64,000 bases of DNA from positions 186,001 through 250,000 of the forward strand of contig CAKRNE010000001.1 of the NCBI GenBank assembly GCA_934365945.1, given 5' to 3'. Position 1 is the first letter of the stretch; each line of letters starts with the position of its first letter. Of this stretch, positions 26,690 to 35,585 are shown piece after piece. The DNA is from an uncultured Agathobacter sp. GTDB taxonomy: Bacteria > Bacillota > Clostridia > Lachnospirales > Lachnospiraceae. Below the pieces are notes generated by a model that was given only the letters and a program-made list of their open reading frames with translations, made no database searches and was not told the origin of the DNA. Position numbers and translations under genes: made by a program.

Positions 26690-27901
26690 ATGAATAAATC
26701 AGATACGACTGGCAAAAGCTCAGCTTCCATCATATTTGGAGTGGCTTTTGTGTGGTTTACAACCCATTTCGGAGGCGGCTTTGCTTCCGGAGCACAGATC
26801 TACAGCTACTATGTGCGATACGGCATATGGTGTCTTATCATGCCGGCAATCGCCATGCTCTATAACGGAATATTTTTTGCCTACGGCATGCGTTTTGCCC
26901 GCAGACACGAGGTGTACGATTACCGCTCATACAACAATGCTTTCTACGGCAGATTCGCACCGATTTTTTCAAACCTGTTTGAGCTGCTCTACATATGTGT
27001 AATGTGCGTAGCTCCTGCCGTAGCATTCGCAACCGGTGGTGCGACTCTTTCCACCCTGACCGGATTGCCTTATCTGCTGTGCACGCTCATAATCGGTATT
27101 TTTATATTTATCGTTGCCATATTCGGAACTGATCTGGTACGACGTGTTGCCTCAGTACTTTCCATATGCATAATCGCAGGACTTTTGATCGTCTACATTC
27201 CGAATATCATTCACGGCTTTGGTTCGATCACTGCAGCCGCAGATCAGATGTCACAGGCTCCAATGCCTTTCGGGAAAGCACTTTACTCAGCATTTTTGTA
27301 CGGAACTTTCCAGCTCGCAAATATTGCGGTTTTTGTACAGCATGCAAAAGTATTTAAAAAACCAAAAGATGCTGTTAAAAGCATGGGGCTTGGTTTTGTC
27401 GTAAATGCACTTATGATGACTATGGTATGTCTTGGAATCATGACGGTTTACACCAACCCTGATATGCAGACCGCAAGCGTTCCTACCCTGCTCATGGTTC
27501 AAAACGGAGTCGGCAAAGAATTTATGACACCACTCATTTCCATACTTATCATACTCGGTGCTGTTTCTACCGCTGTAAATATGGTCGCAGCTATGGTAAA
27601 ACGTGTATCTGATGGATTTGAAAGGCTCGGAAACAGAAATGCTAATACCAAAAGCAGCAATACCCAAAATACCGGTAAACCAAATACTAATGCTGAAAAA
27701 AACTCTACCCCGGCCAGCCATATAAAAACCCGTGAGCTCGTGATTGCACTTATCTGCTGTCTCGTTGATTTCGGTATCGCACAGTTTGGACTTCTTACCC
27801 TCATACAGAAGGCTTACAGTTTCCTCGCCTATCTGGCTATACCGGTTATTTTGGTGCCTTATGTGGTGCATATGATCGTTACAAAATTTGATACGAAATA
27901 G
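26690..27901 (+). CDS. YkvI-family membrane carrier
   Basis: This 403-residue protein has about 10-11 hydrophobic segments and the YkvI-type opening (FVWFTTHFGGGFASGAQIYS), which resembles the glycine-rich first helices of LeuT-fold amino acid/sodium symporters. The family is uncharacterised, though a solute carrier role is likely. An unusual low-complexity hydrophilic stretch rich in Asn, Ser, Thr and Lys (about 320-345) sits between the ninth and tenth segments. AGGAGG lies upstream of the ATG. The gene is probably co-transcribed with the alcohol dehydrogenase gene, so it may carry that enzyme's substrate. Confidence 0.8.
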   Translation: MNKSDTTGKSSASIIFGVAFVWFTTHFGGGFASGAQIYSYYVRYGIWCLIMPAIAMLYNGIFFAYGMRFARRHEVYDYRSYNNAFYGRFAPIFSNLFELLYICVMCVAPAVAFATGGATLSTLTGLPYLLCTLIIGIFIFIVAIFGTDLVRRVASVLSICIIAGLLIVYIPNIIHGFGSITAAADQMSQAPMPFGKALYSAFLYGTFQLANIAVFVQHAKVFKKPKDAVKSMGLGFVVNALMMTMVCLGIMTVYTNPDMQTASVPTLLMVQNGVGKEFMTPLISILIILGAVSTAVNMVAAMVKRVSDGFERLGNRNANTKSSNTQNTGKPNTNAEKNSTPASHIKTRELVIALICCLVDFGIAQFGLLTLIQKAYSFLAYLAIPVILVPYVVHMIVTKFDTK

Positions 27902-27924
27902 TATTCATCAGGGGGAAATTTGCC

Positions 27925-28149
27925 ATGAAAATAGTTGTAGCAGTTGATACGTTTAAAGGAAGTCTAAGCTCACTTGAAGCAGGCTCTGCCATTTCAGAGG
28001 GAATACACAGGGTAATGGATGCATTTTTCCCTATACTGCGCACCGTAACCACATTGGACGATGCGATGTGTCCTGAGACTGCACGGAAAAATATGGTGGC
28101 TGCTGTGGAGCAGGTTTTCAGGCTTATTAAAACGTTGGGGCTGAATTAA
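27925..28149 (+). pseudogene. Glycerate kinase remnant: N- and C-termini joined by an internal deletion
   Basis: The 74-residue frame begins with the glycerate kinase N-terminus (MKIVVAVDTFKGSLSSLEAG, then SAISEGIHRV). It then jumps directly to what looks like the family's C-terminus (DAFFPILR, TLDDAM, ETARKNMVAAVEQVFRLI). Intact glycerate kinases have about 370-380 residues, so roughly 300 codons are missing while the reading frame is kept. Without the ATP- and glycerate-binding core it cannot be an active kinase. It still has a ribosome site (AGGGGG) and a good terminator, so it may be transcribed with the YkvI and dehydrogenase genes. Confidence 0.75.
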
Positions 28150-28172
28150 GCAATACATTATAACTGTATGAT

Positions 28173-28215
28173 GCAAAAATAGCCGGTATTTCAACCGACT
28201 ATTTTTGCTTTTTGC
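28173..28215 (+). terminator. Terminator after the glycerate kinase remnant
   Basis: GCAAAAATAGCCGGT pairs with ACCGACTATTTTTGC (28173-28187 with 28194-28208, one mismatch) around a 6-nt loop, followed by TTTTT. It ends the dehydrogenase/carrier transcript. The A-rich 5' arm means it may also act on the reverse strand. Confidence 0.85.
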
Positions 28216-28259
28216 AGTTCAAATTTTATAAGCGTTCATGATTTGTATTTTAAAAATAC

Positions 28260-28634
28260 TCACAATAATTTAAGCCTTGGATCAATCACTTGTATCAGTT
28301 TAAAATGTTTATCCCTAGTCAATAGTGACAATCCGTTTTTTATAGCTATAAATGCAATTATCGCGTCTGCATAAGGAACTGATAGACCATTAGTACGAAG
28401 TTTATACAAAAATCTACCAAATTCATCCCATTCATTATCAACTAAATTTATTTCCGTAATATAATCTAATTTTCTTGAAATTTCTTCAAGATTTTTCTCC
28501 GAATATGCCCCATGCATTAATTCAGATCTTATAACACCACAAATACATACCGCTTCTTTTTCAAATAGTTCAATTACATCCTCTGCTTTATTCTTCCAAA
28601 TATCAATAATAACATTCGTATCAACTAATACCAT
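28260..28634 (-). CDS. PIN-domain ribonuclease toxin (VapC-like)
   Basis: This PIN-domain protein of about 124 residues has the conserved acidic residues in LVDTNVIIDIW, RSELMHG, YADAIIAFIA and LTRDKHF. VapC-type toxins cleave tRNA or other RNAs and are held inactive by an antitoxin. The start is the ATG overlapping the stop of the upstream gene (TAATG, 28632-28636), a typical toxin-antitoxin coupling. GGGGTG serves as ribosome site. An upstream ATG four codons earlier is possible but would overlap the antitoxin more. Confidence 0.88.
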   Translation of the reverse strand: MVLVDTNVIIDIWKNKAEDVIELFEKEAVCICGVIRSELMHGAYSEKNLEEISRKLDYITEINLVDNEWDEFGRFLYKLRTNGLSVPYADAIIAFIAIKNGLSLLTRDKHFKLIQVIDPRLKLL

Positions 28635-28849
28635 TATATAATGCACCCCATACGCAAATCATTAACAGCTTCTTCATCCACTAAAATTTTACCAGCAGTT
28701 TCACTAACAAAAGCCTTTTGCTTTTTTAATGTATCATATTCCTTAACCTTTTGATCTTCCATAAGAAAATAAATAAATTTAACTGCTGCACTATATGAAT
28801 CCTGATCCATATTTGAAAGAATTTTTGTTAAATCTTCTATTGTCGGCAT
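28634..28849 (-). CDS. Putative antitoxin of the PIN toxin
   Basis: This protein of about 71 residues is encoded directly upstream of the PIN toxin and overlaps it by one base. It has an N-terminal segment predicted helical (MPTIEDLTKILSNMDQDSY), a middle helix and a basic turn (KVKEYDTLKKQK). No clear AbrB, RHH or Phd family match is visible. Its antitoxin role is inferred from the gene order and overlap. The ATG at 28849 is chosen because AAGGAG lies 9 nt upstream; an upstream GTG in frame is less likely. Confidence 0.72.
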   Translation of the reverse strand: MPTIEDLTKILSNMDQDSYSAAVKFIYFLMEDQKVKEYDTLKKQKAFVSETAGKILVDEEAVNDLRMGCII

Positions 28850-28955
28850 ATAAATCATCTCCTTATCTTTCACTACAATACAACGAATTTTACTTAACCC
28901 AAGTATACCATAATGCTATAGTTTATTCTATCCGTAAATTCAAATTTCTCCATCA

Positions 28956-29017
28956 TTTCTCACAAAAAACTCACAGTCCTTTTTTCGACTGTGAGTTTTT
29001 TATAATTTCAGATACAG
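28956..29017 (-). terminator. Dispersed 61-bp repeat, copy B: terminator of the LacI gene
   Basis: On the reverse strand AACTCACAGTC pairs with GACTGTGAGTT (11 bp) and is followed by TTTTTTG, a rho-independent terminator. The repeat extends to 29017 and so includes the LacI gene's last codons and stop (29008-29010). It matches copy A at 25291-25351 almost throughout. Confidence 0.8.
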
Positions 29018-30084
29018 TAATCACTCCACTCGCTGTCATCCACATTTGAACAGCTGTTTCGTATCATGAGCCTGCCCTCAAGCTCAGTTCTTACAACACT
29101 TTTGTGCCCTCCGCGCATACGGTCCATGAGAAGATATATGGCGAATTTTCCCATCTCATCCTTTGGCAGACTGACTGTGGTGAGCATCGGCTGTGTGTAC
29201 TGTGCCTCCTCGATGTCATCACTTGAAATGATGGATGGCGTATAGTAACGGCTTTTACCGGAGCCGAGGTACTTTAACATTCCGATAGCTGTGATGTCAT
29301 TTGCGCAGTAGATTCCTGTCGGTCTGTCATCAAGCTCCATGAATTTCTGGATTGTGGCATACCCTTCCGCCTCTGTCTGCCCCGTCTGTACTATGTAATC
29401 CGCTTCCGGCTCAATATCATGCCTGCGCAGTGCTTCGAGATATCCACGGTAGCGGGCTTCATTATAGCAATCACCGACATAGGCTATGTTTTTATGCCCC
29501 AGTGAGATGAGATAGTCAACTGCCATCATTGCCACTTTCTGTCCATCGCAAAGTACCTCGTCCACCTCATAATTTGTGGAATTTCGATTTACAGAAACCA
29601 CGCTTTTGTACCTGCGGTTTAAAATTTGTATGGCATCTTTATTACACTTTCCAATGATTATGAGGCCATCGCATTTCTGCTCTGTTTCATCATACATTTC
29701 CTCAATCACACGATTCAGATTCTCTCTGCGGCATCTTTTATCGTTGGAAAAAAGTGGCATATACCACACCTTTGTGAGTATAGCGACCTGCTTGTGTATC
29801 TCACTCTCCACAACACGCAGCAGCTCATTGAAAAAGGGATCCGTTGTCGCTTTCTCCATCCTTGTCATCAGAACTCCTATATAATACGGCTTTTGTCTCT
29901 GAGCTTCATCTCCCAGCTTTAGAGCTCTTGCAGCATGATTCGGAGTGTAGTTTAGTGCTATCGCCGTCTTCCATATCTTATCCCGCACCTCCGGAGATGA
30001 ACATTTGTAATTGGGATTATTGAGCACTCTCGATACTGTGGCGATTGAGACACCAGCCTCTTCTGCAATTTTCTTTATTGACAT
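29008..30084 (-). CDS. LacI/GalR-family transcriptional regulator
   Basis: This 358-residue regulator has an N-terminal LacI HTH (KKIAEEAGVSIATVSRVLNN) and a ligand-binding domain most like the galactose/maltose-type repressors (YYIGVLMTRMEKATTDPFF, YCANDITAIGMLKYLG). The sensing domain suggests a sugar or related ligand. The gene is reverse-strand, followed by the terminator repeat, and upstream (30085-30331) is an A/T-rich region with no clear operator. It neighbours the arylsulfotransferase operon but is separated from it by 247 bp, so it may or may not control it. It is distinct from the LacI protein at 19510. Confidence 0.9.
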   Translation of the reverse strand: MSIKKIAEEAGVSIATVSRVLNNPNYKCSSPEVRDKIWKTAIALNYTPNHAARALKLGDEAQRQKPYYIGVLMTRMEKATTDPFFNELLRVVESEIHKQVAILTKVWYMPLFSNDKRCRRENLNRVIEEMYDETEQKCDGLIIIGKCNKDAIQILNRRYKSVVSVNRNSTNYEVDEVLCDGQKVAMMAVDYLISLGHKNIAYVGDCYNEARYRGYLEALRRHDIEPEADYIVQTGQTEAEGYATIQKFMELDDRPTGIYCANDITAIGMLKYLGSGKSRYYTPSIISSDDIEEAQYTQPMLTTVSLPKDEMGKFAIYLLMDRMRGGHKSVVRTELEGRLMIRNSCSNVDDSEWSDYCI

Positions 30085-30331
30085 TTGACCATCTCCTAAA
30101 TTTGCAATGCTATCGCATTATTATGCAGCATATGATATTTGCTGATATTTGCATATATTTCCATATAGCTATATATTCTCTATAAAGCTATTTTTGGTTT
30201 GTTCTATATATCATATTATAATAGTATGATTACTATGTTTTAAAGTCAAGTGTTTTTATCTATACACTAATATACTAATATACAGGAATGCTTTTACCTG
30301 GTCTGTTTAATATCTGTTATATTTTCCCCCC

Positions 30332-31816
30332 TTACTTCAACGCATCCTTGTTGATTGATGCAACGCAGAAATCTATTCTGGTATTTTCATCATCCTCCTC
30401 GCTCGTTCCTGTAAGCCCAATCTCTTGTGTAGGATCTATTCCGTCAACTGCTGTCGCCTCAGCCTTTTTATCTCCTGCTCCCGGCACTCTGAATATCGAT
30501 ACGTCTAACGGCTCGATCGATGTCTCTGTCGGCTTTTCAAGCTGTGGAATCCATTCATATGGCACCCTGTATGCGCGATATATCATGTTGCTTTTAAATT
30601 TTCCTCCGATTGATTTGAAGTACGGATTTATGTATTCCCAAACAATCTCATGCTCCGGTGTAACCTCTATAAGGTGTCCGTCAGAGCCCTCCGTGATAAG
30701 TGTATTTCCGTTCGGAAGTCTCTGCGCAGAGCTGATATATGAGCTGTAAAAATTCGATGGATCTGTAAAAAGCAGCCAGCCTGCTTCAAGCGGTGTATAC
30801 TGCCATGTTATCTCGAGCGTTACCGGATTAAACTGGAGCACTCTCGAATAATCGCGTCTTGCGTTATTTGTGCCATCTACAGAGCCCGGATTTGGTGTAC
30901 CATAGCCACCCTGTCCTCCATTGTCAAATACGAGCAGGTCTCCCTCTCCCGGAAGTCCTTTCGGTATCATATGTAAGTGGTGCTGTCCTATTATCCAGCC
31001 AAGCTTTTTTGTCGCCTCATTCTCGTTAAAATCAGGGCCTAATCTCCAGACTATCTTCCCGGTCTCCTTGCTTATTATCGCAAGAATGTTTGTGTTTCTT
31101 GCATCAAAAATTATATTGTCCGGATGAAATCTCTCATCTCCTGCATCATACCATTTATTTTCTCCCAGAGTAGAAAAATTGTTTATATGCATCCAATCAC
31201 CTCCGGCTTCGCCGTGGAGCCCCGGATTTCTGTAGAGGATGTTTTTGGCAGCCTCATCAAAGCCCAGCTCATCAAAATGGTCGCTTGCGCGCCAGCTCCA
31301 CACAATATTTCCTTCCCAGTCCACCTCGATTATCTTATCATCTATGAGCCGCTTGTCTGAAATATCATGGTTGTAAAGATTTTCATGTGTGAGTATAAAC
31401 GTATTTCCGCTGTCTGTTTTTGGCTCGCCTCCCGGATAATAATATCCAACCGTCGAACCCTCACGCTGATAATCGTGATGCTGTCTGGCAAAATACTGTG
31501 GCTCCTGCCCCGGATCTGCATACAGTTGTGTTTTGTCAAATTTCCATACTATATTTCCTTCCCAGTCCACCTGCACCAGATCTTTCTCGTCCTGATAAGA
31601 ATATTTGCTCTTTATTGAGCCTGTTGAGCCGAGCACATATCCTCCCGGAAGTATCTTATTCGGAAAACCCTCAAGTCCTGCCCATAGCTTTACTTCATTT
31701 CCGTTCATATCAATGAGAAGCGCTCCCTTTTTTGTCGGAAAAACGGTGTAGCCGTTCCATGCCTTGTCTTTATTGTATACTGTTGTTCCTGTTGGAAAAA
31801 TTCCCGGATATCCCAT
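30332..31816 (-). CDS. Arylsulfotransferase-like (ASST family) protein, cytoplasmic
   Basis: This protein of about 494 residues is a WD/propeller-like arylsulfotransferase family member with repeated blades (VDWEGNIVWKFDKTQL, VDWEGNIVWSW, HEIVWEYINPY) and conserved histidines in ARQHHDYQ and GQHHLHMIP. Known bacterial ASSTs move sulfate between phenols in the periplasm. This one has no signal peptide, so it should act inside the cell. The ATG at 31816 is chosen because AAGGAGG lies 8 nt upstream; a longer frame starting at 31846 contains that ribosome site. It is the last gene of an operon with a sulfonate/sulfate-type ABC importer and a thioredoxin, suggesting sulfur recovery from aryl sulfates or similar compounds (inference). 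Confidence 0.82.
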   Translation of the reverse strand: MGYPGIFPTGTTVYNKDKAWNGYTVFPTKKGALLIDMNGNEVKLWAGLEGFPNKILPGGYVLGSTGSIKSKYSYQDEKDLVQVDWEGNIVWKFDKTQLYADPGQEPQYFARQHHDYQREGSTVGYYYPGGEPKTDSGNTFILTHENLYNHDISDKRLIDDKIIEVDWEGNIVWSWRASDHFDELGFDEAAKNILYRNPGLHGEAGGDWMHINNFSTLGENKWYDAGDERFHPDNIIFDARNTNILAIISKETGKIVWRLGPDFNENEATKKLGWIIGQHHLHMIPKGLPGEGDLLVFDNGGQGGYGTPNPGSVDGTNNARRDYSRVLQFNPVTLEITWQYTPLEAGWLLFTDPSNFYSSYISSAQRLPNGNTLITEGSDGHLIEVTPEHEIVWEYINPYFKSIGGKFKSNMIYRAYRVPYEWIPQLEKPTETSIEPLDVSIFRVPGAGDKKAEATAVDGIDPTQEIGLTGTSEEDDENTRIDFCVASINKDALK

Positions 31817-31883
31817 GCTGTTGTCCTCCTTGATTTCTAAATTCATATGTTATTTTTTTTAAATCTGCAAAATCCAGCCTCAT

Positions 31884-32942
31884 TTATTTTTCTGAGATAG
31901 TTACGGATGCCGGATCATACTGCTTTGCCGCTGTCGTATCTATGTAATCCCTCACATTAAATTTCTTGTCATATTTGCCGTGAGTGTAAGCCCAATCTGC
32001 CACTTCCTCGAGATGCTTTGCTCCGTCCTCTGTAAATCCGACTCTGAGAGTTTGTGACTGCCAGTCAGCCTTGAAATTCTTCTCTTCCACACCAAACTTC
32101 TTTGCAACATCTGCTGCAACCTCATCCAGGTGATCATTTATATAATCCGTACTCTCCTGCAATGATTTCAGATAGTTTGCCAGAAGCTGTGGATTGTTAT
32201 CATTAAACTCTTTTGTGGTAAGCAGATAGCTTCCTGTTATTATTCCAAGTTCCTTTGCCTTAGCCACCAATTTCCAGCCTGCATCCTCATAATAAGATGT
32301 AACTGAACCTGAACCGACTACAGCTGATGCGTTATTCTGCTGCACAAGTGCTATCTTTGTCTGCGATGAATCGGCATTTACATTATTTACCTTATCAGAA
32401 TCTACTTCAATGTGATTTAGTGCAATCCAGTTGTAATACTCATATACAGTTCCGACGCTTGTGATTATTCCCTTGCTGTCTGTCAGTGCGCTGAGATTAT
32501 CCGCATATTCAGGCGCCACATACAGTCCACCTGTATTCATCTCTGATGCTGCTGATTCGGAGAAAAATACAAGATTTGTTTTGTCCTGCGAATTGCCTAT
32601 CCTGTTCACTGCTGCAAAATCGGCCATCTCACCGGTGTCCGCAGTTTTGTTTGTCACTGCATCTATGGTGTTTATGCCATATGCATACTCTGTAGTCTCA
32701 ACATTTACACCGTTTTTCTCGAAAAAGCCCTGCTGCTGTCCAACGAAAATCTGATACTGATCCGGCTGTCCTGTCATAACAGCTACACGTATTGTGTTAT
32801 TTTTATCTGTGCTGCCTGCCGCACCTGTACTCTGTTGTCCTCCTGCATTTGAGCCGCAGCCTGCCAGAACCGATGCGCCAAGTGCTGCTGCAAGTGTAAT
32901 TGTCCCTAATTTTCTCAAACTGTTTTTAACCATTCTTTCCAT
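31884..32942 (-). CDS. Sulfonate/nitrate-type ABC solute-binding lipoprotein
   Basis: This 352-residue lipoprotein has a signal peptide ending in ASVLAGCGSNAGG and an NMT1/SsuA-like periplasmic domain (IRVAVMTGQPDQYQIFVGQQ, then GFFEKNGVNVETTEY). Proteins of this class bind aliphatic sulfonates, taurine, nitrate or thiamine precursors. GAGG lies 8 nt upstream of the ATG at 32942. It is encoded between the permease and the arylsulfotransferase, so a sulfated or sulfonated organic compound is the likely ligand. Confidence 0.88.
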   Translation of the reverse strand: MERMVKNSLRKLGTITLAAALGASVLAGCGSNAGGQQSTGAAGSTDKNNTIRVAVMTGQPDQYQIFVGQQQGFFEKNGVNVETTEYAYGINTIDAVTNKTADTGEMADFAAVNRIGNSQDKTNLVFFSESAASEMNTGGLYVAPEYADNLSALTDSKGIITSVGTVYEYYNWIALNHIEVDSDKVNNVNADSSQTKIALVQQNNASAVVGSGSVTSYYEDAGWKLVAKAKELGIITGSYLLTTKEFNDNNPQLLANYLKSLQESTDYINDHLDEVAADVAKKFGVEEKNFKADWQSQTLRVGFTEDGAKHLEEVADWAYTHGKYDKKFNVRDYIDTTAAKQYDPASVTISEK

Positions 32943-33033
32943 GATATTTTCCTCTCTTTCTATTTGTTTTCATCCTTCCGGTTTCACATCAGCATATGTT
33001 GTATACACTGCTTTAATTTCTTTCAAACACTTA

Positions 33034-33783
33034 TTACTTCACTCCGAAATGTGCCAGCTTTTTTATTCCTATAAACTGCACCAGTCTGTCTGACAGAAAT
33101 CCTATCACTGCAAGTGTCAGTATTCCTGCAAATGCCCATCCGGTCTTGTAATAAAGCTTTGAGCTATTTATCAGATAACCGAGTCCGTCGCTTCCCACAA
33201 GCATCTCGGCTGCCACAACACACACAAATGATGAGCCAAGTCCCAGCCTTATTCCTGTGTAAATATGCGATACCGCTGATGGTACTACCACCGTAAAAAA
33301 TACTCTTATTCTGTTCGCTCCCATGCAGGATGCAGCCTCTATGTACGAGTGATCCGTCGATACAACACCTGCGATCGTGTTTATAAATATCGGGAAAAAT
33401 GATGCATAAAATATAAGTGCTATTTTTGACTCATCACCCACACCAAACCACATGAGAAAAAGTGTTGTCAGTGCTATTGCCGGAACAAATCTAAAGAAGC
33501 TTAAAATCGGCTCGATTATGAATCTTACAGCTTTAAAGTTTCCTACCAGAAGTCCTAACGGTACTCCGAGTACCACCGCAAGCAGCCAGCCTCTTAAAAC
33601 TCTCGAAATACTTGCAATTATATCTATCCACAATGTTCCGTTTAATATAAGCTCTTTTACACCTGCAATTGTCTCTACAGGACTGGGAAGAAAATACTCA
33701 TCATATCCTAACGAGCCGAGTCCCCATATTGCTATTAAAATCACCCATGAAATCACTCCGCATTTCAATATTTTTTGTTTCAC
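33034..33783 (-). CDS. Sulfonate/taurine-type ABC transporter permease
   Basis: This 249-residue permease has six transmembrane segments and an EAA loop (EAASCMGANRIRVFFTVVVP), matching the SsuC/TauC family. It pairs with the ATPase and the binding protein of the same operon. The length is typical. It lies between the ATPase gene (63-bp gap) and the binding-protein gene (91-bp gap). Confidence 0.9.
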   Translation of the reverse strand: MKQKILKCGVISWVILIAIWGLGSLGYDEYFLPSPVETIAGVKELILNGTLWIDIIASISRVLRGWLLAVVLGVPLGLLVGNFKAVRFIIEPILSFFRFVPAIALTTLFLMWFGVGDESKIALIFYASFFPIFINTIAGVVSTDHSYIEAASCMGANRIRVFFTVVVPSAVSHIYTGIRLGLGSSFVCVVAAEMLVGSDGLGYLINSSKLYYKTGWAFAGILTLAVIGFLSDRLVQFIGIKKLAHFGVK

Positions 33784-33846
33784 AGTTCATCTCTCCCTTC
33801 TGCTTTTTAATGCTAATGCATACGATGCTGATTCTAAATAACTTTC

Positions 33847-35001
33847 TTAAATGTAATATATCTGACTGTCATCAAATGCCTTGTTCTTTACTATCTGTGT
33901 ATGCTCTCCCTCTATGATATAAAGCTGTTTTATGAGCACCTTTATATGTTCTCCGCGAGTTCGTTTTCCGGTACTTACAGATGTTTTTCCGGTTACTGTG
34001 ATGTCGCCTATCCTAACCTTTATCTCATATGTATTTCCTCTGAAAAGTACTTCCTCTATGATGCCATCCTCGTAGGCTGAGTCTGCAGCGGTATTCGCTA
34101 TAATTTCAGTTTCTAATGCATTACTTTTATTCACTGAAGCCCGGGAAAATTCATCTTTATTTGTGAAATTTTCGTTTCTTCTGATTTGATCTGTACTATC
34201 AGATATCTCCACAAACTCCGGTCTTATCACCCCGTACTGGCTGTCATTTTCTTTCTCAAAGCCCTTCAATTTTCCAAAGTCCTTTATGACTGCTGACTGT
34301 CCGATAAACTGTGCCACAAACGGGGTTCTCGGATTTTCATATATATCTACCGGGTTTCCAACCTGCTCTATGCGCCCCTTATTTGTAATGATTATCTCGT
34401 CGGCAATCTCTATGGCCTCATCCTGGTCATGTGTCACAAATATGCTTGTGATACCGACCTTGTCGATAGTTTCACGAAGCCACGTTCTTAATTCTTTTCG
34501 AACCTTTGCATCTATTGCCGCAAACGGTTCATCCAGCAAGAGTACCTCAGGCTGTGGTGCCAGTGCCCTTGCGAGTGCTATTCGCTGTCTTTGTCCACCG
34601 CTTAACTGATTTGGATATCTATTTTCCACACCCGGCAGACCAACAAGCTCTAACAACTCGTGAACTCTGTTTTTAATAAAGCCTTTATCACGCTTTTGCA
34701 CTTTCAGCCCGTATGCTATATTGTCATAAACTGTCATATAAGGAAAAAGCGCATAGCTTTGAAAAACAAATCCTATTTTTCTCTGATCCGGTGTAAGTGC
34801 ATTTACGTTTTTACCGTCTATTATCACATCGCCCTCATCCTGCTTTTCAAGCCCTGCAAGCATACGAAGGATTGTTGTCTTGCCGCTTCCGCTTGGTCCG
34901 AGCAGACCAACAAGCTTTCCTTTTTCTATTCCAAAGCTCACATCATCGGATGCTTTAAAGGTTCCGAAATATTTTGATATATGTTCTAACTCGATATACA
35001 T
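33847..35001 (-). CDS. ABC transporter ATP-binding protein, CysA-like with C-terminal regulatory domain
   Basis: This 384-residue ATPase has Walker A GPSGSGKTT (36-44), signature LSGGQRQR, Walker B VLLLDEPFAAID and the H-loop FVTHDQDEA. After about residue 235 it carries a C-terminal TOBE-type region (FVAQFIGQSAVI, then EGIIEEVLFRGNTYEIKVRI), as in CysA or PotA, with a low-complexity insert (about 275-310). SsuB/TauB ATPases normally lack this domain. The mix of a CysA-like ATPase with SsuA/SsuC-like partners is unusual and may allow regulation by the transported anion. Confidence 0.9.
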   Translation of the reverse strand: MYIELEHISKYFGTFKASDDVSFGIEKGKLVGLLGPSGSGKTTILRMLAGLEKQDEGDVIIDGKNVNALTPDQRKIGFVFQSYALFPYMTVYDNIAYGLKVQKRDKGFIKNRVHELLELVGLPGVENRYPNQLSGGQRQRIALARALAPQPEVLLLDEPFAAIDAKVRKELRTWLRETIDKVGITSIFVTHDQDEAIEIADEIIITNKGRIEQVGNPVDIYENPRTPFVAQFIGQSAVIKDFGKLKGFEKENDSQYGVIRPEFVEISDSTDQIRRNENFTNKDEFSRASVNKSNALETEIIANTAADSAYEDGIIEEVLFRGNTYEIKVRIGDITVTGKTSVSTGKRTRGEHIKVLIKQLYIIEGEHTQIVKNKAFDDSQIYYI

Positions 35002-35033
35002 CGCTGCCTCCTGTATTGTAATATTTCAGGTAA

Positions 35034-35357
35034 TTAATCATGAGTTTTTTCTTTCAAAATTGCATCCTTAAGTATTAGAGGATGTGTGAATCCTACAAAT
35101 CTGTTTACCTCTTTGTCTCCATTTAGTATGATTATTGTCGGAACAGAGTTTACATCATACCTAAGTGCCAAAGCATTTTCATCTGCTGTATTACATTTAA
35201 CAAAAGTGGCATCCACTTCTTTTGCTTCTTCTAGCTTAGTAAGCGCTCCCTCCATCTTTTTGCAGTGCGTACAGGATGGAGAATAAAATTCCAATATGCT
35301 TATGCCCGATTTTTCATTAATGTGTTCAAGATAATTTCTGTTAGTCAATTCTTTCAT
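35034..35357 (-). CDS. Thioredoxin-family protein
   Basis: This protein of about 107 residues has a thioredoxin fold with the active site SPSCTHCKKM (CxxC as CTHC rather than CGPC) and the cis-proline VPTIIILNG. It is a cytoplasmic thiol oxidoreductase. The CTHC site suggests a specialised rather than housekeeping thioredoxin. The ATG at 35357 is chosen because GGAAGGAG lies 10 nt upstream; the longer frame would add a non-family N-terminus. It is the first gene of the operon with the ABC importer and arylsulfotransferase, and a reductant for sulfur assimilation would fit. Confidence 0.87.
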   Translation of the reverse strand: MKELTNRNYLEHINEKSGISILEFYSPSCTHCKKMEGALTKLEEAKEVDATFVKCNTADENALALRYDVNSVPTIIILNGDKEVNRFVGFTHPLILKDAILKEKTHD

Positions 35358-35446
35358 CCTTGTCGTTCTCCTTCCCGCAACGGCTGTAGCTCGTTTGCTT
35401 GAGTGCATTATAACCACCAGAAGTACACGTTTTCAAAGCTAATTCG

Positions 35447-35564
35447 TGAAATCGTTTACAGGGGATTTCGGTTTTTCCTAGTTTTCATACTGATTTGATA
35501 TGTATTCAGATGTATAAACAATAATTTTTCCAAAAATCCCCCACATTTTATGAAATCGTTTACA
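35447..35564. promoter_or_regulatory. Two perfect cre-like (CcpA) sites between divergent operons
   Basis: TGAAATCGTTTACA occurs identically at 35447-35460 and 35551-35564, 104 bp apart. Both match the catabolite-responsive element consensus TGWAANCGNTNWCA at every position. They lie between the thioredoxin/ABC operon and the amidohydrolase operon, so either or both may be under carbon catabolite control. A local LacI-family protein could also use such sites. The rest of 35358-35737 includes a dispersed repeat at 35586-35618. Confidence 0.7.
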
Positions 35565-35585
35565 CACGTTAAAAATGCACATTAC

